NCBI GenBank assembly: GCA_020466095.1
Contig: CM035807.1
Coordinates: 16,038,985 to 16,102,984 of the forward strand
Length of the DNA: 64,000 nt
DNA from: Chlorops oryzae
Lineage: Eukaryota; Arthropoda; Insecta; Diptera; Chloropidae
Direction: 5' to 3'
Positions 38,009 to 49,386 of the stretch are shown piece by piece. A model generated the notes under the pieces. That model saw nothing but the letters and a program-made list of their open reading frames with translations, ran no database searches and was not told where the DNA came from. A program made the position numbers and the translations under genes. How positions within the stretch are numbered: the first letter of the stretch is position 1; each line of letters opens with the position of its first letter.

Positions 38009-39659
38009 TGTGTTTTGAATTTTGCTGCGGATAAAAATTGAAAAAAAAATTAAATAAACTTTTACCATTAAGACTCCATTCCAACTGTGAAGATGGTCAA
38101 CCTAATTTAGAGTTTTTCGCCCCCAAAAGCTATTCTATTGTTGTTTGCATTATTCGAAGTTAACCGTAACGACACGACAACAATCAAACATTAAAATGTA
38201 AATGAGTCGCTATAATCGGGAATCGTAGGATCACATGACCAGAGAGTGCGAGTAGAGCTTCCGCTTTAACATTTCAAAAGCAAAGTCCGAAAATTTCCTC
38301 CAGCTAGCCTCCAGCAACGAAAGGCCGCAAAGACGATTCTGATGGGTGAAATGGAAAGACCAAAACTTGAATTCGATTGCTTTGAATAGACTATTTAACG
38401 TCAGATACGAGTATTTGTGTGAATTTTGAGTCGTCATCGAATGAACTAAATATTCAAATTTCTTTAAAAGTATCATCGCATGTTTTAGAAATTTACATAA
38501 CCGGACGATAAATTCTATTTTTTCTTTAATTTTTTTTTTTTTTTTTGTTTTTGGTAATGAAGCGAACAATTTATAGCTTAATGGGGGAGTTTATGTATCC
38601 ATTTGAAGAACGAAATTATTCTAAAAAAAAAAAATGGTTTTCAAATCGGAACGTGCCAAAGCTTTCTCGGAAAATTTCCTGAAATCAAAAAAATAAAGTA
38701 AAAAAAAATCATGAAGAAAGAAAGCAAAATCATTGACTGAGCACGTTTCTAAGTTTCAAGTCATTAAGATTTCAAAAATGAAAATTCTTTATGTTCAAGA
38801 ACGAACAAAAAAAAAAAAAAAATGGCTTTCTTCTGTTGTTTCCGGTATCATTTTCTGTTGTATTGCTATTAAATATGTTAATGGGTCGATTCTGTTTGCT
38901 GGAAATTTTCGAAATTTTCTGCTAACCAGTGATTAAATTAAGATAATAAACGTGCACATGAGTGAACACGAATTGCAATAATGTTGTAATTAAAATCACA
39001 CCCAACATACTCGTAGTCGGTTTGTCAGACATTATCAAACAATTACTGGCCTGTACAAAAAGTAAATATTTGTTGAATTAATTATTCACAAATTTGTTAA
39101 ATGCAAGTTTACTCACACATTATCGCAATTTCCTATAGACTTTCAGAAAACAATTCAAGTGACCATAAGAGCGACAGAGACACATCACATACAAATCTTT
39201 GTTAACACACATGCATGCGTACATTCACACATACATACTTATGCAAATTAATACATAAATTATACAGTGAACGATAAAAGCTTTCGGCATTTTTAAGCCC
39301 AAATATCTTCACAGAACATACACTCGCAACTTTTGTCTCTCTCTCTCTCTCTTTCTCTCGCTGCAAACTATAAAATACACACACTTCCCTAATTTTCTAA
39401 AGTAAATAAACTACAGGCAATCACCGATTCAACAAAGATGTCTAGGTCGGCAAAATACTGTATAGGCGAATTGATAATATGAATATTACAAGGAGTTATT
39501 TACATATTCATATTTTAAGCGAAGACTCTTTAAAACGGACCGAGAATTCTATTTTTTTTTTCAAATATTATATTAACAATATATCCAGTGTAATACTCCT
39601 TCATATAGACGGAAATATTGCCATTTTTTCTGGGTTTTTTTTTTTTTTTCCCATACATT
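38009..39659. other. Noncoding stretch
   Basis: No supported gene. A second, short TC run lies at 39336-39360, with A/T runs at 38524-38546, 38807-38822 and 39632-39650. Confidence 0.55.
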
Positions 39660-40050
39660 CCCTGCAGTAATATGGACTGACCCAAGTGTAGCCTTCATGT
39701 TACCGGTTTTAGTCCCCTCATAATTCCACTTGAAATGTATTCAACTGAGCTATTTAACATGGGCCTGTCATTGGAGAGGGACTAGTCCTCAAAACGGCTG
39801 ACCGTGGGTCAGTTTTTTTGAGTCAATTGTCGTAATTTTATCTGGTTTTAGGATAGTCAAATAAGGAAAATAAAAAACCAATTTTTTATATAAATTTTAA
39901 GTTGATGGAAGTGTCATTAATAGACTACCCTCAGACCAACCCGTTTATTACCGATCGCCGGCTAGCCGAATTCGACGGAGGGAACTGCCATAATATAACC
40001 GGTCAAAGGCCAGTCCTTCTTAGGAAATGGACCGGCTCATTACTACAGGG
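39660..40050. mobile_element. TIR element 6, GACCGGTT-motif-rich
   Basis: The left end CCCTGCAGTAATATG and right end, read inward, CCCTGTAGTAATGAG form terminal inverted repeats. Both sides are flanked by TT. Internal motifs GGACTGACC, ACCGGTT, GGACTAGTCC, GACCGTGGGTC and GGACCGGC recur towards both ends. It is 391 bp with no ORF. The layout (CCC..GGG ends, 2-bp flank, own motif set) resembles elements 2, 4 and 5. Confidence 0.65.
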
Positions 40051-40064
40051 TTGCGTCTGAGTAA

Positions 40065-40330
40065 ATGAGCAAATTCACTCAAAGAAACAACAGCTCACGC
40101 TCTGTTTTCGCGTACACGTTAAAGATGAATGACTGTGAAGCAATAATTTTCTTTTATAAAAATATATTTTTTTTTTAAACTCAATGTTTGATATGCGACC
40201 AAGTACCTAACAAAAGAAAAGTGAAACACAGAAAAACTTTGTAATAGATTTTATACGTAGTTTATTAGTAAATAAATTTTTTCAGTGCATTTGACTCGCT
40301 CAAGCACACATACATATATGATAAGTCTTG
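40065..40330. repeat. Dispersed repeat, copy 1
   Basis: AAACAACAGCTCACGCTCTGTTTTCGCGTACAC-type sequence (about 40083), ATGACTGTG (about 40127) and TTTTTTCAGTGCAT...CTCGCTCA (40277-40300) recur in order at 58595-58830 with many substitutions. CACTCAAAGAAA at the left and TTTTTTCAGTG at the right are roughly inverted. This suggests an old TIR element whose limits are unclear. Confidence 0.55.
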
Positions 40331-40551
40331 GACAGCACAGCTTTAAACCATCGACTGTGTCTTTCATAATGTGCTCAAAACTTCTTCAAAAAAAAACTTC
40401 AATTTTAAAGGAAAATTTTTTTTTTAAATAAATAATTTCATACAAGATAGACTCTAACTTCAAATCCCATAGACCCGAAAATATGAAACTCGATAATATT
40501 TTTCGATAATTTTTCGAACGCAATGTCATTAACATAAATTTTTTAATTTCA

Positions 40552-41640
40552 CTACTTTCCTTTTCCTTTGGCCTTTTTGCCTTTTTTGGCTTTCTTCTTA
40601 TACGGTCCAAGACCACGTCGAACCATTACGCCACGCCACCAAGCCTGAATTTTGACAGCACACTCAACCCGATGCATTTGCAGTGCATGCAAACGTTCCT
40701 CTTCGACCTTCTGGGCAAGATAGTCGCGCACGAAAGCGATACGCTCCGCATAGGTCTGTTCGTGACGTTCGCGGATTTTCGCCAATTCCGTGATACGCTC
40801 ATCCTGCTCGACATTCTCAGCCGTAATTTTGGCCATCTCATTTGCATACTTACTTTTCCATTCAGCGATTTTGACACGAAACTCATCGAACTGCTGCGAA
40901 TTGAATTTCTCGACTTCGGCCATTGTGCGTGTCTCGGCATTGTGCCGACGATCGAGCTCAACGATTTCCGCAGCCAATGCATTTTCCTCATTTGTGCAAA
41001 TGATGCTCGCCTGTGTATAACGATTCGCCTCCCAACGTTCGACCAACTGAAATTCCAAATCATTCAGACGTCGAATGTTGCGCAGATTATGTCGCAAGTT
41101 TGCGATTTTCTCCTCCATGCATTCCATGCGCTTTACGGCCTCGATGTACTCGATTTCAATTTGCGATTTTAGCGACTGGACTGCGTTTTGTCTCCGCTGG
41201 AGTTCTTCGGCTTTTGTTTCCACTTCGGTATCGCTATCCTGTAGTGTTGTTATAATTTCTTTCAACGTTTTCCCATTCCACCGTGTATGGCCACCATCAT
41301 CAACCGACGTCGCCACCACAAGCTCCTCGATTGCGGTTGCGAAAACCATCAATAGTGTATCCAATTCCTTGTCGAACTTAATTGCATTTAGCAATTTCTC
41401 GTCGGGCATGTTGCTAAAACTTTTATCTTTGCTTCCTGCGGTTGTTGTTGTTTGCTTCTGTTTCTTCATCTTCTTTATGGCTAATGCTCGATTCGGAGGC
41501 AGACTGACCGAAGCGTTTAGTCGCAGGCCACGTTGGAAAATTTGCAATTTTGTTATCGTGTCTTTTAGTGCGAGTTCGATTAGATTTTGCCGCAGTAAAC
41601 TCAATTTTTCGCATTTCGCGGAAGAATTTAAGTCAGTCAT
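40552..41640 (-). CDS. IQCG: Dynein regulatory complex subunit 9 (IQCG) homolog
   Basis: This intronless 362-residue protein begins at ATG 41638-41640 (AAGAAA before it) and ends at TAG 40552-40554. It is largely charged alpha-helix/coiled coil from about residue 120 to 325. The C-terminal part carries an IQ motif, KIQAWWRGVMVRR (about residues 330-342), followed by GLGPY and a Lys/Gly-rich tail. The order 'EWKSKY ... long helix ... KIQAWWRG ... Lys-rich end' matches IQCG/DRC9, a subunit of the nexin-dynein regulatory complex of motile axonemes; its IQ motif binds calmodulin in the vertebrate protein. In flies motile axonemes are mainly in sperm, so testis expression is likely (inference). 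The protein is shorter than human IQCG because it lacks most of the N-terminal extension. The 166- and 208-residue ORFs on the opposite strand are antisense shadows. Confidence 0.85.
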   Translation of the reverse strand: MTDLNSSAKCEKLSLLRQNLIELALKDTITKLQIFQRGLRLNASVSLPPNRALAIKKMKKQKQTTTTAGSKDKSFSNMPDEKLLNAIKFDKELDTLLMVFATAIEELVVATSVDDGGHTRWNGKTLKEIITTLQDSDTEVETKAEELQRRQNAVQSLKSQIEIEYIEAVKRMECMEEKIANLRHNLRNIRRLNDLEFQLVERWEANRYTQASIICTNEENALAAEIVELDRRHNAETRTMAEVEKFNSQQFDEFRVKIAEWKSKYANEMAKITAENVEQDERITELAKIRERHEQTYAERIAFVRDYLAQKVEEERLHALQMHRVECAVKIQAWWRGVMVRRGLGPYKKKAKKGKKAKGKGK

Positions 41641-42205
41641 TTTCTTAATTTTTTTCTCCTTAGAGGAAACTTTTCACTACGTTGAATCGCAATCGAAATA
41701 AGTCGATAATTTTATTTATTTACTCTATATTGTCATGGGAACAGTTCCCTTTTCGGTGGAATTCTTTAGAGGGGGATTTTTGCTTTGTTTCCATCTATTT
41801 TGGTAGGTATGGTTATAAGCTCTTTTGTGACTCTCAGTGAAAGAATTTGAAGACTCGAAACTCCCTTTGCGGGTGTCTGGCTGGAATCTTTAAAGCTTTC
41901 AAAAAGGCTCAAGATCAAATAAGGACTCAATGTGGAGAGTTCAACCCTCTAATTCCTGGCTCCGTCTCTAGACAGACTGGTTTCGAACAAATTACCAAAA
42001 AAAAAAAAATTCCTAATAATCTCAGATTCATGTTTTTCTACCCGAAATTAGTCTTTTCTGAACTTTTAAGTGAAAAAAAAATTGTGGCATTAGAGGGTTA
42101 AGACTTTTACCATATACCAGCATTGCCAGACTTCAAAATTTCGAGGTTCAATTTCGAATTTCAATGTAAGCATTGCCAGCTTTTTAGACTTTGCATGGTC
42201 ATCAG
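41641..42205. other. Noncoding stretch upstream of the IQCG homolog
   Basis: No further gene. The 5' region of the minus-strand IQCG homolog lies here, but no clear TATA box or initiator could be assigned. Confidence 0.4.
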
Positions 42206-42502
42206 CAGAGCCGTAACGAGGCATGTTCAGGCGGGGCCCCTCGACTCTTAGGGGCCCCGAAGAAATTTTTTTTTTATAAATCATTTCAAAGTATGAGGTA
42301 GAAAAGATCGTCGATAACGTTTTTATTACATTGTATAAAATTGGTTTTACTTTTTTATGGAAAAATTGAAAGAAGGAATCAAAACAAAAATGAAAATCTG
42401 ACTCCCCTCAGGCGTTTAGTGTTTAGGCGTTTACAAATTCATTTTCAAGGGCCCCTTAGGAAATCTTGCACAAGGGCCCCCGATACCTTCACTACGGCTC
42501 TG
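42206..42502. mobile_element. hAT-type MITE (CAGAGCCGTA ends)
   Basis: CAGAGCCGTAACGAGG at the left and, inward from the right, CAGAGCCGTAGTGAAGG are inverted repeats. A near-perfect 8-bp duplication flanks the element, GTCATCAG (42198-42205) and GTCATTAG (42503-42510). Internal GGGGCCCC/GGGCCCC blocks are typical of this kind of hAT end. At 297 bp and without ORF it is non-autonomous. Confidence 0.88.
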
Positions 42503-42510
42503 GTCATTAG

Positions 42511-44849
42511 TGTTGCAAAATTACATTTTCTTTTTTTTTTGCCGTGCCAAAAATGTTCCCCCAAATAAAATCTCCCATTTTTGGCAACATTTTTTAAAAA
42601 TAATGAACAAAAAGAATCATCTGGCAACCCTGTAAGGGTGTCCTGCACTAAATTTCTTTTTTTTTCAGGGTCGGTAGAGGGGGTCATGGTGAATTAAATA
42701 AATTGATTTTAATAAAAAAGTTCGTTTAAAACGATGCTTGTTTTCCTGGCTTAGACCACAAATAGACATACTTATGTTAAACGTTGTTAAAGAAAATGTA
42801 CCATAGATTTGATACGGGACACCCTGTATATAAACATGCCCAGTCAGACCAAAAGCGCTCTCACTTGAAGCAGTTCTACTGATGTAAGTGCCATGAAAAA
42901 GCTTTTCCATTCGACTTTTTGAAGTTGCGATTGTGGTGCCCTAAATCAGAATGGAAGAATAAAAGTTTCTGTTTCCTCAAACTCTAACTTTAAGGACAAA
43001 GGATGTGTTCTCAATTGTTTAAAATCCCTTACAAAAAATTAACAGATTAATTAAAAATCAAAAAAACCAACTCATCCCATCTCTTTCTAATATATGTAGT
43101 TGGAGAGAACCCTTCAAACAAGAACTCCGCTCTGAATTATCTCTTTCCAAAAACAAAACACATATAAACCATCAGTCTTTTTCCATTCCATCTCATCCAT
43201 CGAAGGAAAAAAAAAATTGATTTTCAATGAAAAAAAAACACAAGCGAAATCTGTGAAATTATTTAACACTTTCGTGCCAACTTCGAAACCCACACCCGAC
43301 CACGAACCTCGCTGGCCACAAAATCAATTCCGACTTCCACTTTATTCAACACAAACCGACAGCAGCGGCAGCAACACCAAAGGCAGCGACAAACGTGTCC
43401 TTAAATCGAATGAAAAATTCAAGACAATCTGAGGGTGACACACTGCCAAAGCGAAAAGAACCCTAAACGGAGAGAAGAGTGCTGTAAATTAAAAAAAAAT
43501 ATAAAAAATACAAGAAGAATAAAAAAGCAGAGCAGCGAAAAAAAAAATTCCCTTCAAGCACTTCAAAAAGAAAATCCTACCCAAAAGCCAGCTTTTTGGT
43601 AATGTGAGCGAGTGCGTTGCCCCAGAATCTCATCCCGGACTCATCCGTTGCCATCAAAGATTTACAATGCAGTAAGCTCGGGCCTTTGCAGTTCCCTTTT
43701 CGTTTGTTTTTTTAACGCTTTTCCACTTGCTTTTCTATATTTTCGGTTCATTGCTTTGCTTGGACACCATAAAGTTTGGGGCTTTGCACTTTGGCGACAC
43801 CGTTTCCTGAGCACGGCTGCACGGATTCCATTCCATTCCGATTCGATTCGATTCGGCTGGGCCCGATGATTTCTGGCAGCGACATTTCAACCTCAACGTG
43901 TTCCCTGCTGATTGTGCTGTGAATTATTGAAGCGCAGACGACGCGGGAGCCCACATTATCGGTTAATGTTTAAATTATTGCATTAAATAAGTGCAAAGGC
44001 ACACAAAAGATAAAGTGGCTGCAGCGGGAGCGTTCATCATGTCTACGTACACGAGTGCCCTCTTTTATGTGTGTGTGTGTGTGTGTGCGGGATTTTGGTG
44101 TTTGTTTTTGTGTGTGTGTGCGTCAATGTATGGGTTTGTCTGCAGGCCCATGTAGGCGAAATATCGAGCGCAAATGAGCATGAAATAGATTGGAGTCCTA
44201 AAATTTTTTTTGGCTCATTCTATTGAGCCTGGGATTACGTATTAACAAAGAATGACGTCTGTTCGGTGTGTCCATCGATATGGATTTTTTTTTTTTCTCT
44301 CTCATAAGGAAAGAACTTTTTTTTTTCTTAATTGAAGGAAGTTTTTAGAGCTCACTTTTTCCTTTTTGCAATAAAGTTTTTAGTTGAACTAATGGAGAAT
44401 AGTGTTGTTGGTGTAAACTTGAGGCTACTTATCAACGGGAAGTGCCGACAGAAGACTTTTTATTTTATGACCAAGATTTTGAGAATATTTTACGATCGAA
44501 ATTATTTTTCCAATACATAAATTTCTTCGCATGACGTATGCCCGAAATAAGTATTTATTAGGCTTGCCGCTAAGTGTTTTCTTAAGATTAAACAAAAAAA
44601 AAACCTCATTCGATTTTGACCATAAAATTTTGGGAAAATTTATTAATTGCTTATTAAAAAATATTGAGGCTTAGTATGAAGGATGAGCCTCTAAGTCAGA
44701 AACAGTGGGAAGTACTTACAGAAAACGGGCCCAGCTTTTAGACCTTTTAGATTGAAAGCCTCCCCAGAGCCTACTAGTAGTTTCCTCATTCCCTCACTAG
44801 GTCAGTTCTCTTTATAAGGGAAAACTATTTTATTTTAGCTCTAGTGTTA
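42511..44849. other. Noncoding stretch
   Basis: No supported gene. GT microsatellites lie at 44070-44088 and 44109-44122. The segment 43580-43990 is less AT-rich but no exon could be recognised. Confidence 0.5.
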
Positions 44850-44993
44850 GGGGCTCTCTCGCGTTCTGTCAGAAATAAAATAGAAATGAAAAACTTCATA
44901 CAAAAAAAAAAACACTTCAGAATATTTCTGATTCATTTTTGAAGCATTTTTTATATGAAGTTCTTCATTTCTGACAGATTTGGGGAGAGCCCC
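44850..44993. mobile_element. PIF/Harbinger-like MITE (TTA-flanked)
   Basis: GGGGCTCTCTCGCG..CTGTCAGAAAT at the left is mirrored by ATTTCTGACAG..GGGGAGAGCCCC at the right. TTA flanks both sides (44847-44849 and 44994-44996), the 3-bp size and sequence favoured by PIF/Harbinger elements. It is 144 bp, nearly all terminal repeat. Confidence 0.75.
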
Positions 44994-44996
44994 TTA

Positions 44997-45560
44997 ATGA
45001 GAAAAATTAATAATAAAAAAAGCTTTTAAAAAACTGCTCTCTAAGTATTCACAAAGTAGACCAGTCCTCTTACTTTTCCAACAAATTTATTCAAAAACAA
45101 TTTACTTTTGGCACGTTTAAACACGCCTAAAGTAGACCTCTAGATGGAGATCGTTTGTCGCATTTCTTCCAAGTTGAGGTGGTAAACGGTAACCTTAATC
45201 GTTCATCTATATCTTTTTTTGAGACTCTGATTCTAGGTGAAACAGATCATGGGTGCCAAGCCATCGCATTATGGGGCCAAATCCAAAAAAAAACCTGGCC
45301 AAAAATCTGAAATTGAAAGTCGAAAACAGGGATTTTTCGACTAACTATTGGTCACAGTAGACCTTAGGCCAGCAGAATCCAACTATGGTAAGGGATGATA
45401 GCAACTACTGGCTCAGCGATCAATATGCTGCTTACAAAAGCGATGAACTGCAACACACGGTAATGCATACGACCTCATATACCATCCTGGTATACTTTTG
45501 TTGGAGCGTTTGCCGTTTTGTAGAGTGAACGCCTACCACCATCACATAAATTAAGCTATA
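44997..45560. other. Noncoding stretch
   Basis: Nothing recognisable. An echo of the neighbouring minisatellite motif (ACCTCATATACCATCCTGGTATAC) occurs at about 45470. Confidence 0.45.
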
Positions 45561-45695
45561 TAGGTAGGCTAGTTGCTTACAACCCCGTATACTTTGTAAT
45601 ATATTGGTAGGCAGGTTGCCTTCAATCTCGTATAGGTTCTTTGCAGCTATAAATAGGCAGGTCGCTTACAGCCTCGTATACTTTGTAGAAGGTCG
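45560..45695. repeat. Minisatellite, ~45-bp unit, about three copies
   Basis: Units of the type GGTAGGC.(A)GGTTGC(T)TACAACC(T)CGTATACTTTG repeat at about 45563, 45608 and 45652 with substitutions. Sequence to the right (45696 onward) departs from the pattern. Confidence 0.7.
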
Positions 45696-47149
45696 GCAGG
45701 GGTTCTACAGAGCTCGAGAGAGCTTGTGCGTTGTGTTGTGACGGCAGAATAAAACTCCTTTTAAGTAGTTTGTCCTCCTTATTTCTGAAGGATCCCCATT
45801 TATCCACACAGCAATGACAGTTTTAATAAAGGTGTACTAAGGGATTTTTAAGCACTTTCCAAAAGCTTAAATGTCTAGTCTTCAGCGTGGGCGTAATCCA
45901 GAATATCATGAACGGCTGTAACGGACCCCCTTAAATACACCCTTGGTTTTTTTTTTTGCTCTTCCCAAAAACGTTAATTAAAATGATAAGAAAGTTTTGG
46001 ACGAAATAAATAATTTTCTGAAGCACTTAAAAAAGAATATCATCGCAGACCTTAAGACAATCGTCAGTCTGACGCTGGCAGCTCTTAACAATCACAGTCT
46101 TAAATTAAAACATTTTCTGAAGGTCAAAGTCATTTGTCAATGTGCTGTGAAAGACATAAGGTATAATGGCGTATAACAATAAAAATCAACTGCCACAACT
46201 TGTCACAGAAAAATCAGGCATTGCACGGAAAATTTTGGCAATTTGCCTCACAGCACAGAAGAAAAGCAACACACCGAAAAAGGAAAAACCAAAATAAATT
46301 CAAGAGAGTTTGGAAGGTAAGGAACGAAGTTAGGCTGCAATAAGAAGCAACAAAATGATATAAAAACCCGGCGACAGAAACAATTTACATCGACTTGGCA
46401 AGCCTTGAAAGGCTGTCTGTGGGTTTCGCAAAAAAAAAAAAGAAAAAAACAGGAAAAAAATCAAAACGAAAAAAATGAATTGAAACAAAATCCGGAAGAA
46501 GGAAGGCAAAACAAGAGCAAATTGCGCACCACTCTTTGCAATTCAAATTTCACGAGATGTGTATGTGGAGATATCCATCAATCGTCGGCCGGAATATTTG
46601 ACGTTGTGTGCCAATTTACACATGTACAGACAAGACCATAAACAATCAAACAACAAACATACCGAGAAGCGAACGCGAAAAAAAGGATAATTCCATTGCC
46701 GCCCTTGGTGTTAGGCAATCAAGAAAAAATGGCAATAGATTTTATCAAAACATTCCAATGCGGCAAGGAATCGGCTTCGAAGTCTAAATTGAAAAGGGAA
46801 ATCGTTCGCAATGATACGCTTTAAATGGCGCTATGGCTCAGTGAAGTTTATTTATTAAAATGATAAAATTTCGTTGGATTGGAAAACCTCAAAATCTGCT
46901 GGTGTTTTTATTTTTATATACATACATAAGTGTAGTCAAATGTTTATGAAAAGTCTGTACAGACAAGCAAAATTTTTCATTATGGTCCACTGTTGCCAGT
47001 TTAGGGAATCTCCCCTGAATTAAATAACATTTATGATCTTTAGTGGAGTCTTATGGTAGAAGAATGGTTAAGGGAGTTTTTATGGGACCAAGTTTTTGTG
47101 TTTAGTAGATTTCAAAATTAAATTTAATGGAATTTTGGCCTTGTTTGGA
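45696..47149. other. Noncoding stretch
   Basis: No supported gene. The ORF at 46405-46641 is Lys/Asn/Gln-rich sequence built on A runs. Confidence 0.5.
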
Positions 47150-48360
47150 GACAATACTACACACTATTCTACACTATTCTTCACGTCTCTATAATGTTCT
47201 GTAGCTGTAGCTCTACTTTAGACTGCCCTACACCATTTTGTAACAGTCTCTACTAGTGATGCCTCGAATAGTGATTGGCGAATACCGAATACGAATATTC
47301 GGTCAACTCTCGCCGAATAACAATATTCGTCAACCGAATATTCGGCACGTAGTAAAGACACTTCTACTCGCGACTACTGGAGTCAGGCAAAAGCTGCCGC
47401 TGAAAATTGCCACTGTTATAATGTTTCGAAGAAAATTTAGAACTACGTACATTTAATATTTCTAAAATAAAATGCAAATCTGCTTATTTTTAGTCTCGTT
47501 AATTACAGTTTTTTACGTTATTGTGAGAAAAATTTAATTTGTAGTTATGTTGATTTTTATAAGTTATTTCTACTATTCGGTATTCGCAATATTTTAACTA
47601 TTCGGCCAATACGATACTGAAAAATGACCAATAGCATACCGAATACGGCAATATTCTGCATCACTAGTCTCTACTACTCTTCGCTACTGTTCAGTATTGA
47701 ACACAACATTTAATTACTTTGTTCAACTCTACACTACACTTAACCCCACTCAACTACGCCACACTGCTCTGCTCTGCACTTCTCTTCACTACTCTACACT
47801 TCTCTTCACTACTCTACACTTCTCAACATTTATCTACACTACTCCACGCTACTCTGCACAATTCTGCATTTCTAAACCCTTCTCCACACTACTCTACACT
47901 ACTTCTCTACACAATAATTTTCACATGGCCAAATTACTCTACACTACTCTACAATACTCTTCATTACTCTACACTATTCTAATCATGTCTACACTATTCT
48001 ACATTTGTCTACACTATTCTACACTTGTCTCATTACTCTACACTACTCTAAATTTCTATACACTACTCTACACTACACTGCGCTACACTACTATACACTA
48101 ATATACATTACCCAACGTTTCTCTACATTTCTCTACACAACTCTACATATCTCTACACTATTCTAAATTTATCTTCACTGCTCTAAACTTCTTTATATTT
48201 CTAAACACTGCTCTACACTACACTGCACCAGACTACTATACATTTATAAACTACTCTACGTTTCTCTACATATCTCTACACAACTCTACATATCTCTACA
48301 CAACTCTACATTTCTCTACACTACTCCACATTCACTTTATACCTCTCTCTACTACTTTTG
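47150..48360 (+). repeat. CTACACTA-type degenerate satellite array
   Basis: The plus strand is made of variable ~10-11-base units such as CTCTACACTA, TTCTACACTA and CTCTACATTT, over about 1.2 kb, including the interruption at 47254-47666. The Tyr/Thr/Leu-rich ORFs at 47697-48101 are products of the repeat. The array fades into unique sequence after about 48360. Confidence 0.93.
47254..47666. mobile_element. hAT-type MITE inserted in the CTACACTA array
   Basis: TAGTGATGC at the left and GCATCACTA at the right are inverted ends. The satellite sequence GTCTCTAC is duplicated exactly on both sides (47246-47253 and 47667-47674), an 8-bp hAT-size target duplication. Subterminal CGAATATTCGG/CCGAATA motifs recur at 47283-47345 and 47575-47650. 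It is 413 bp without transposase. Confidence 0.9.
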
Positions 48361-49315
48361 TCTTAGCTTAAGTACCCTTCTCTACAGTAATATGCATACA
48401 TATGTATATCTACACTACTTCACTGTATTTCTTCACAGCCCATCGATCGTCACAACTTTACACTAATTTTAACTTTTCAGCTCTGCTCCATGATATTCTA
48501 CATAAGTCTAAGCTGATCTAACTCTTCGTCGCTCAACATATAAAAGACCTTAATTCAAAAACTTTGTAAATACGAAAGACTTGCATTCAAAGGTTATGAA
48601 AAGTCTGCAATACTACGTAATAACATACATACATATATGTATAAGTATTGTATAAGTATTGTATAGTTCCATATCGTCTTTAAATTATTCAACTTTCGTT
48701 TTCACCCCCTACTCACTATCTATCCATTGCTTATTACCCTAGGAAAACACACAGATATACATACATATGTACATTTAGAAAAACAAAGACTAACCCCTTA
48801 TTTCTTAACCCCTAAATACGCAGTCACCCATAACGCACAGTACTGACCTACTCTTGCTCAACAATTATTTGAGTTCTAGCTCTACTTAGGCAAAGCTACG
48901 AAATATGTTAAATTAAAATCAATAAAACATTTCAGCAACCGCTTCTCTTTCTACCAGAAAATAAAAAAAAAAAAAAAACTACAATTATTAGTCGAAATAA
49001 CCAAACAACCACCGCCACCGAATAATCTACATATGTATATGCGTACATGTGTAGACTTTTTCAAACCATAGCAACGACTTGAAAATCAACAAACTCTTGT
49101 CATATTGAGGACTCACTTCCTGCCATTTGGTAAAAAAAAAACGAATTTCATGCGGAGAAAAAGTACAGAAACGATTTTCAATTCCGCAGACCCCGTTGCA
49201 GTCAATGTTCAATCGTCGGAGGAAACGCAGTAAAAAAAGATTTTCTTTAATTTAAAATATAAATAAATAAAATTTTATTCTATTTTTCATTAATGAATAC
49301 TCGAAGCTATTAAAA
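48361..49315. promoter_or_regulatory. Upstream region of the coiled-coil/poly-Q gene
   Basis: The DNA between the satellite and the first ATG (49316) holds TACATA microsatellites (48625-48650, 48754-48775) and an A run at 48963-48980. No TATA box or initiator can be fixed. A 5' UTR is expected here but its start is not visible. Confidence 0.3.
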
Positions 49316-49386
49316 ATGCTTCCACATACTGACTTGGATAGCTATAAACTACAAGTTGAGCTTTTGCAAGAAAAGCTCCAGCGAAG
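49316..49386 (+). CDS. Exon 1 of the coiled-coil/poly-Q gene
   Basis: It encodes 23 residues plus two bases (AG) and ends at CGAAG|GTAAGC. Joining the last two bases to C at 49546 gives AGC (Ser). The ATG is preceded by TTAAAA. An upstream noncoding exon cannot be excluded. Confidence 0.7.

Noticed and set aside
40672..41701. Plus-strand ORFs of 166 and 208 residues
   Set aside because: They are antisense to the IQCG homolog, whose protein has recognisable motifs; the plus-strand products do not.
47697..48101. Tyr/Thr/Leu-rich ORFs
   Set aside because: They are translations of the CTACACTA satellite.
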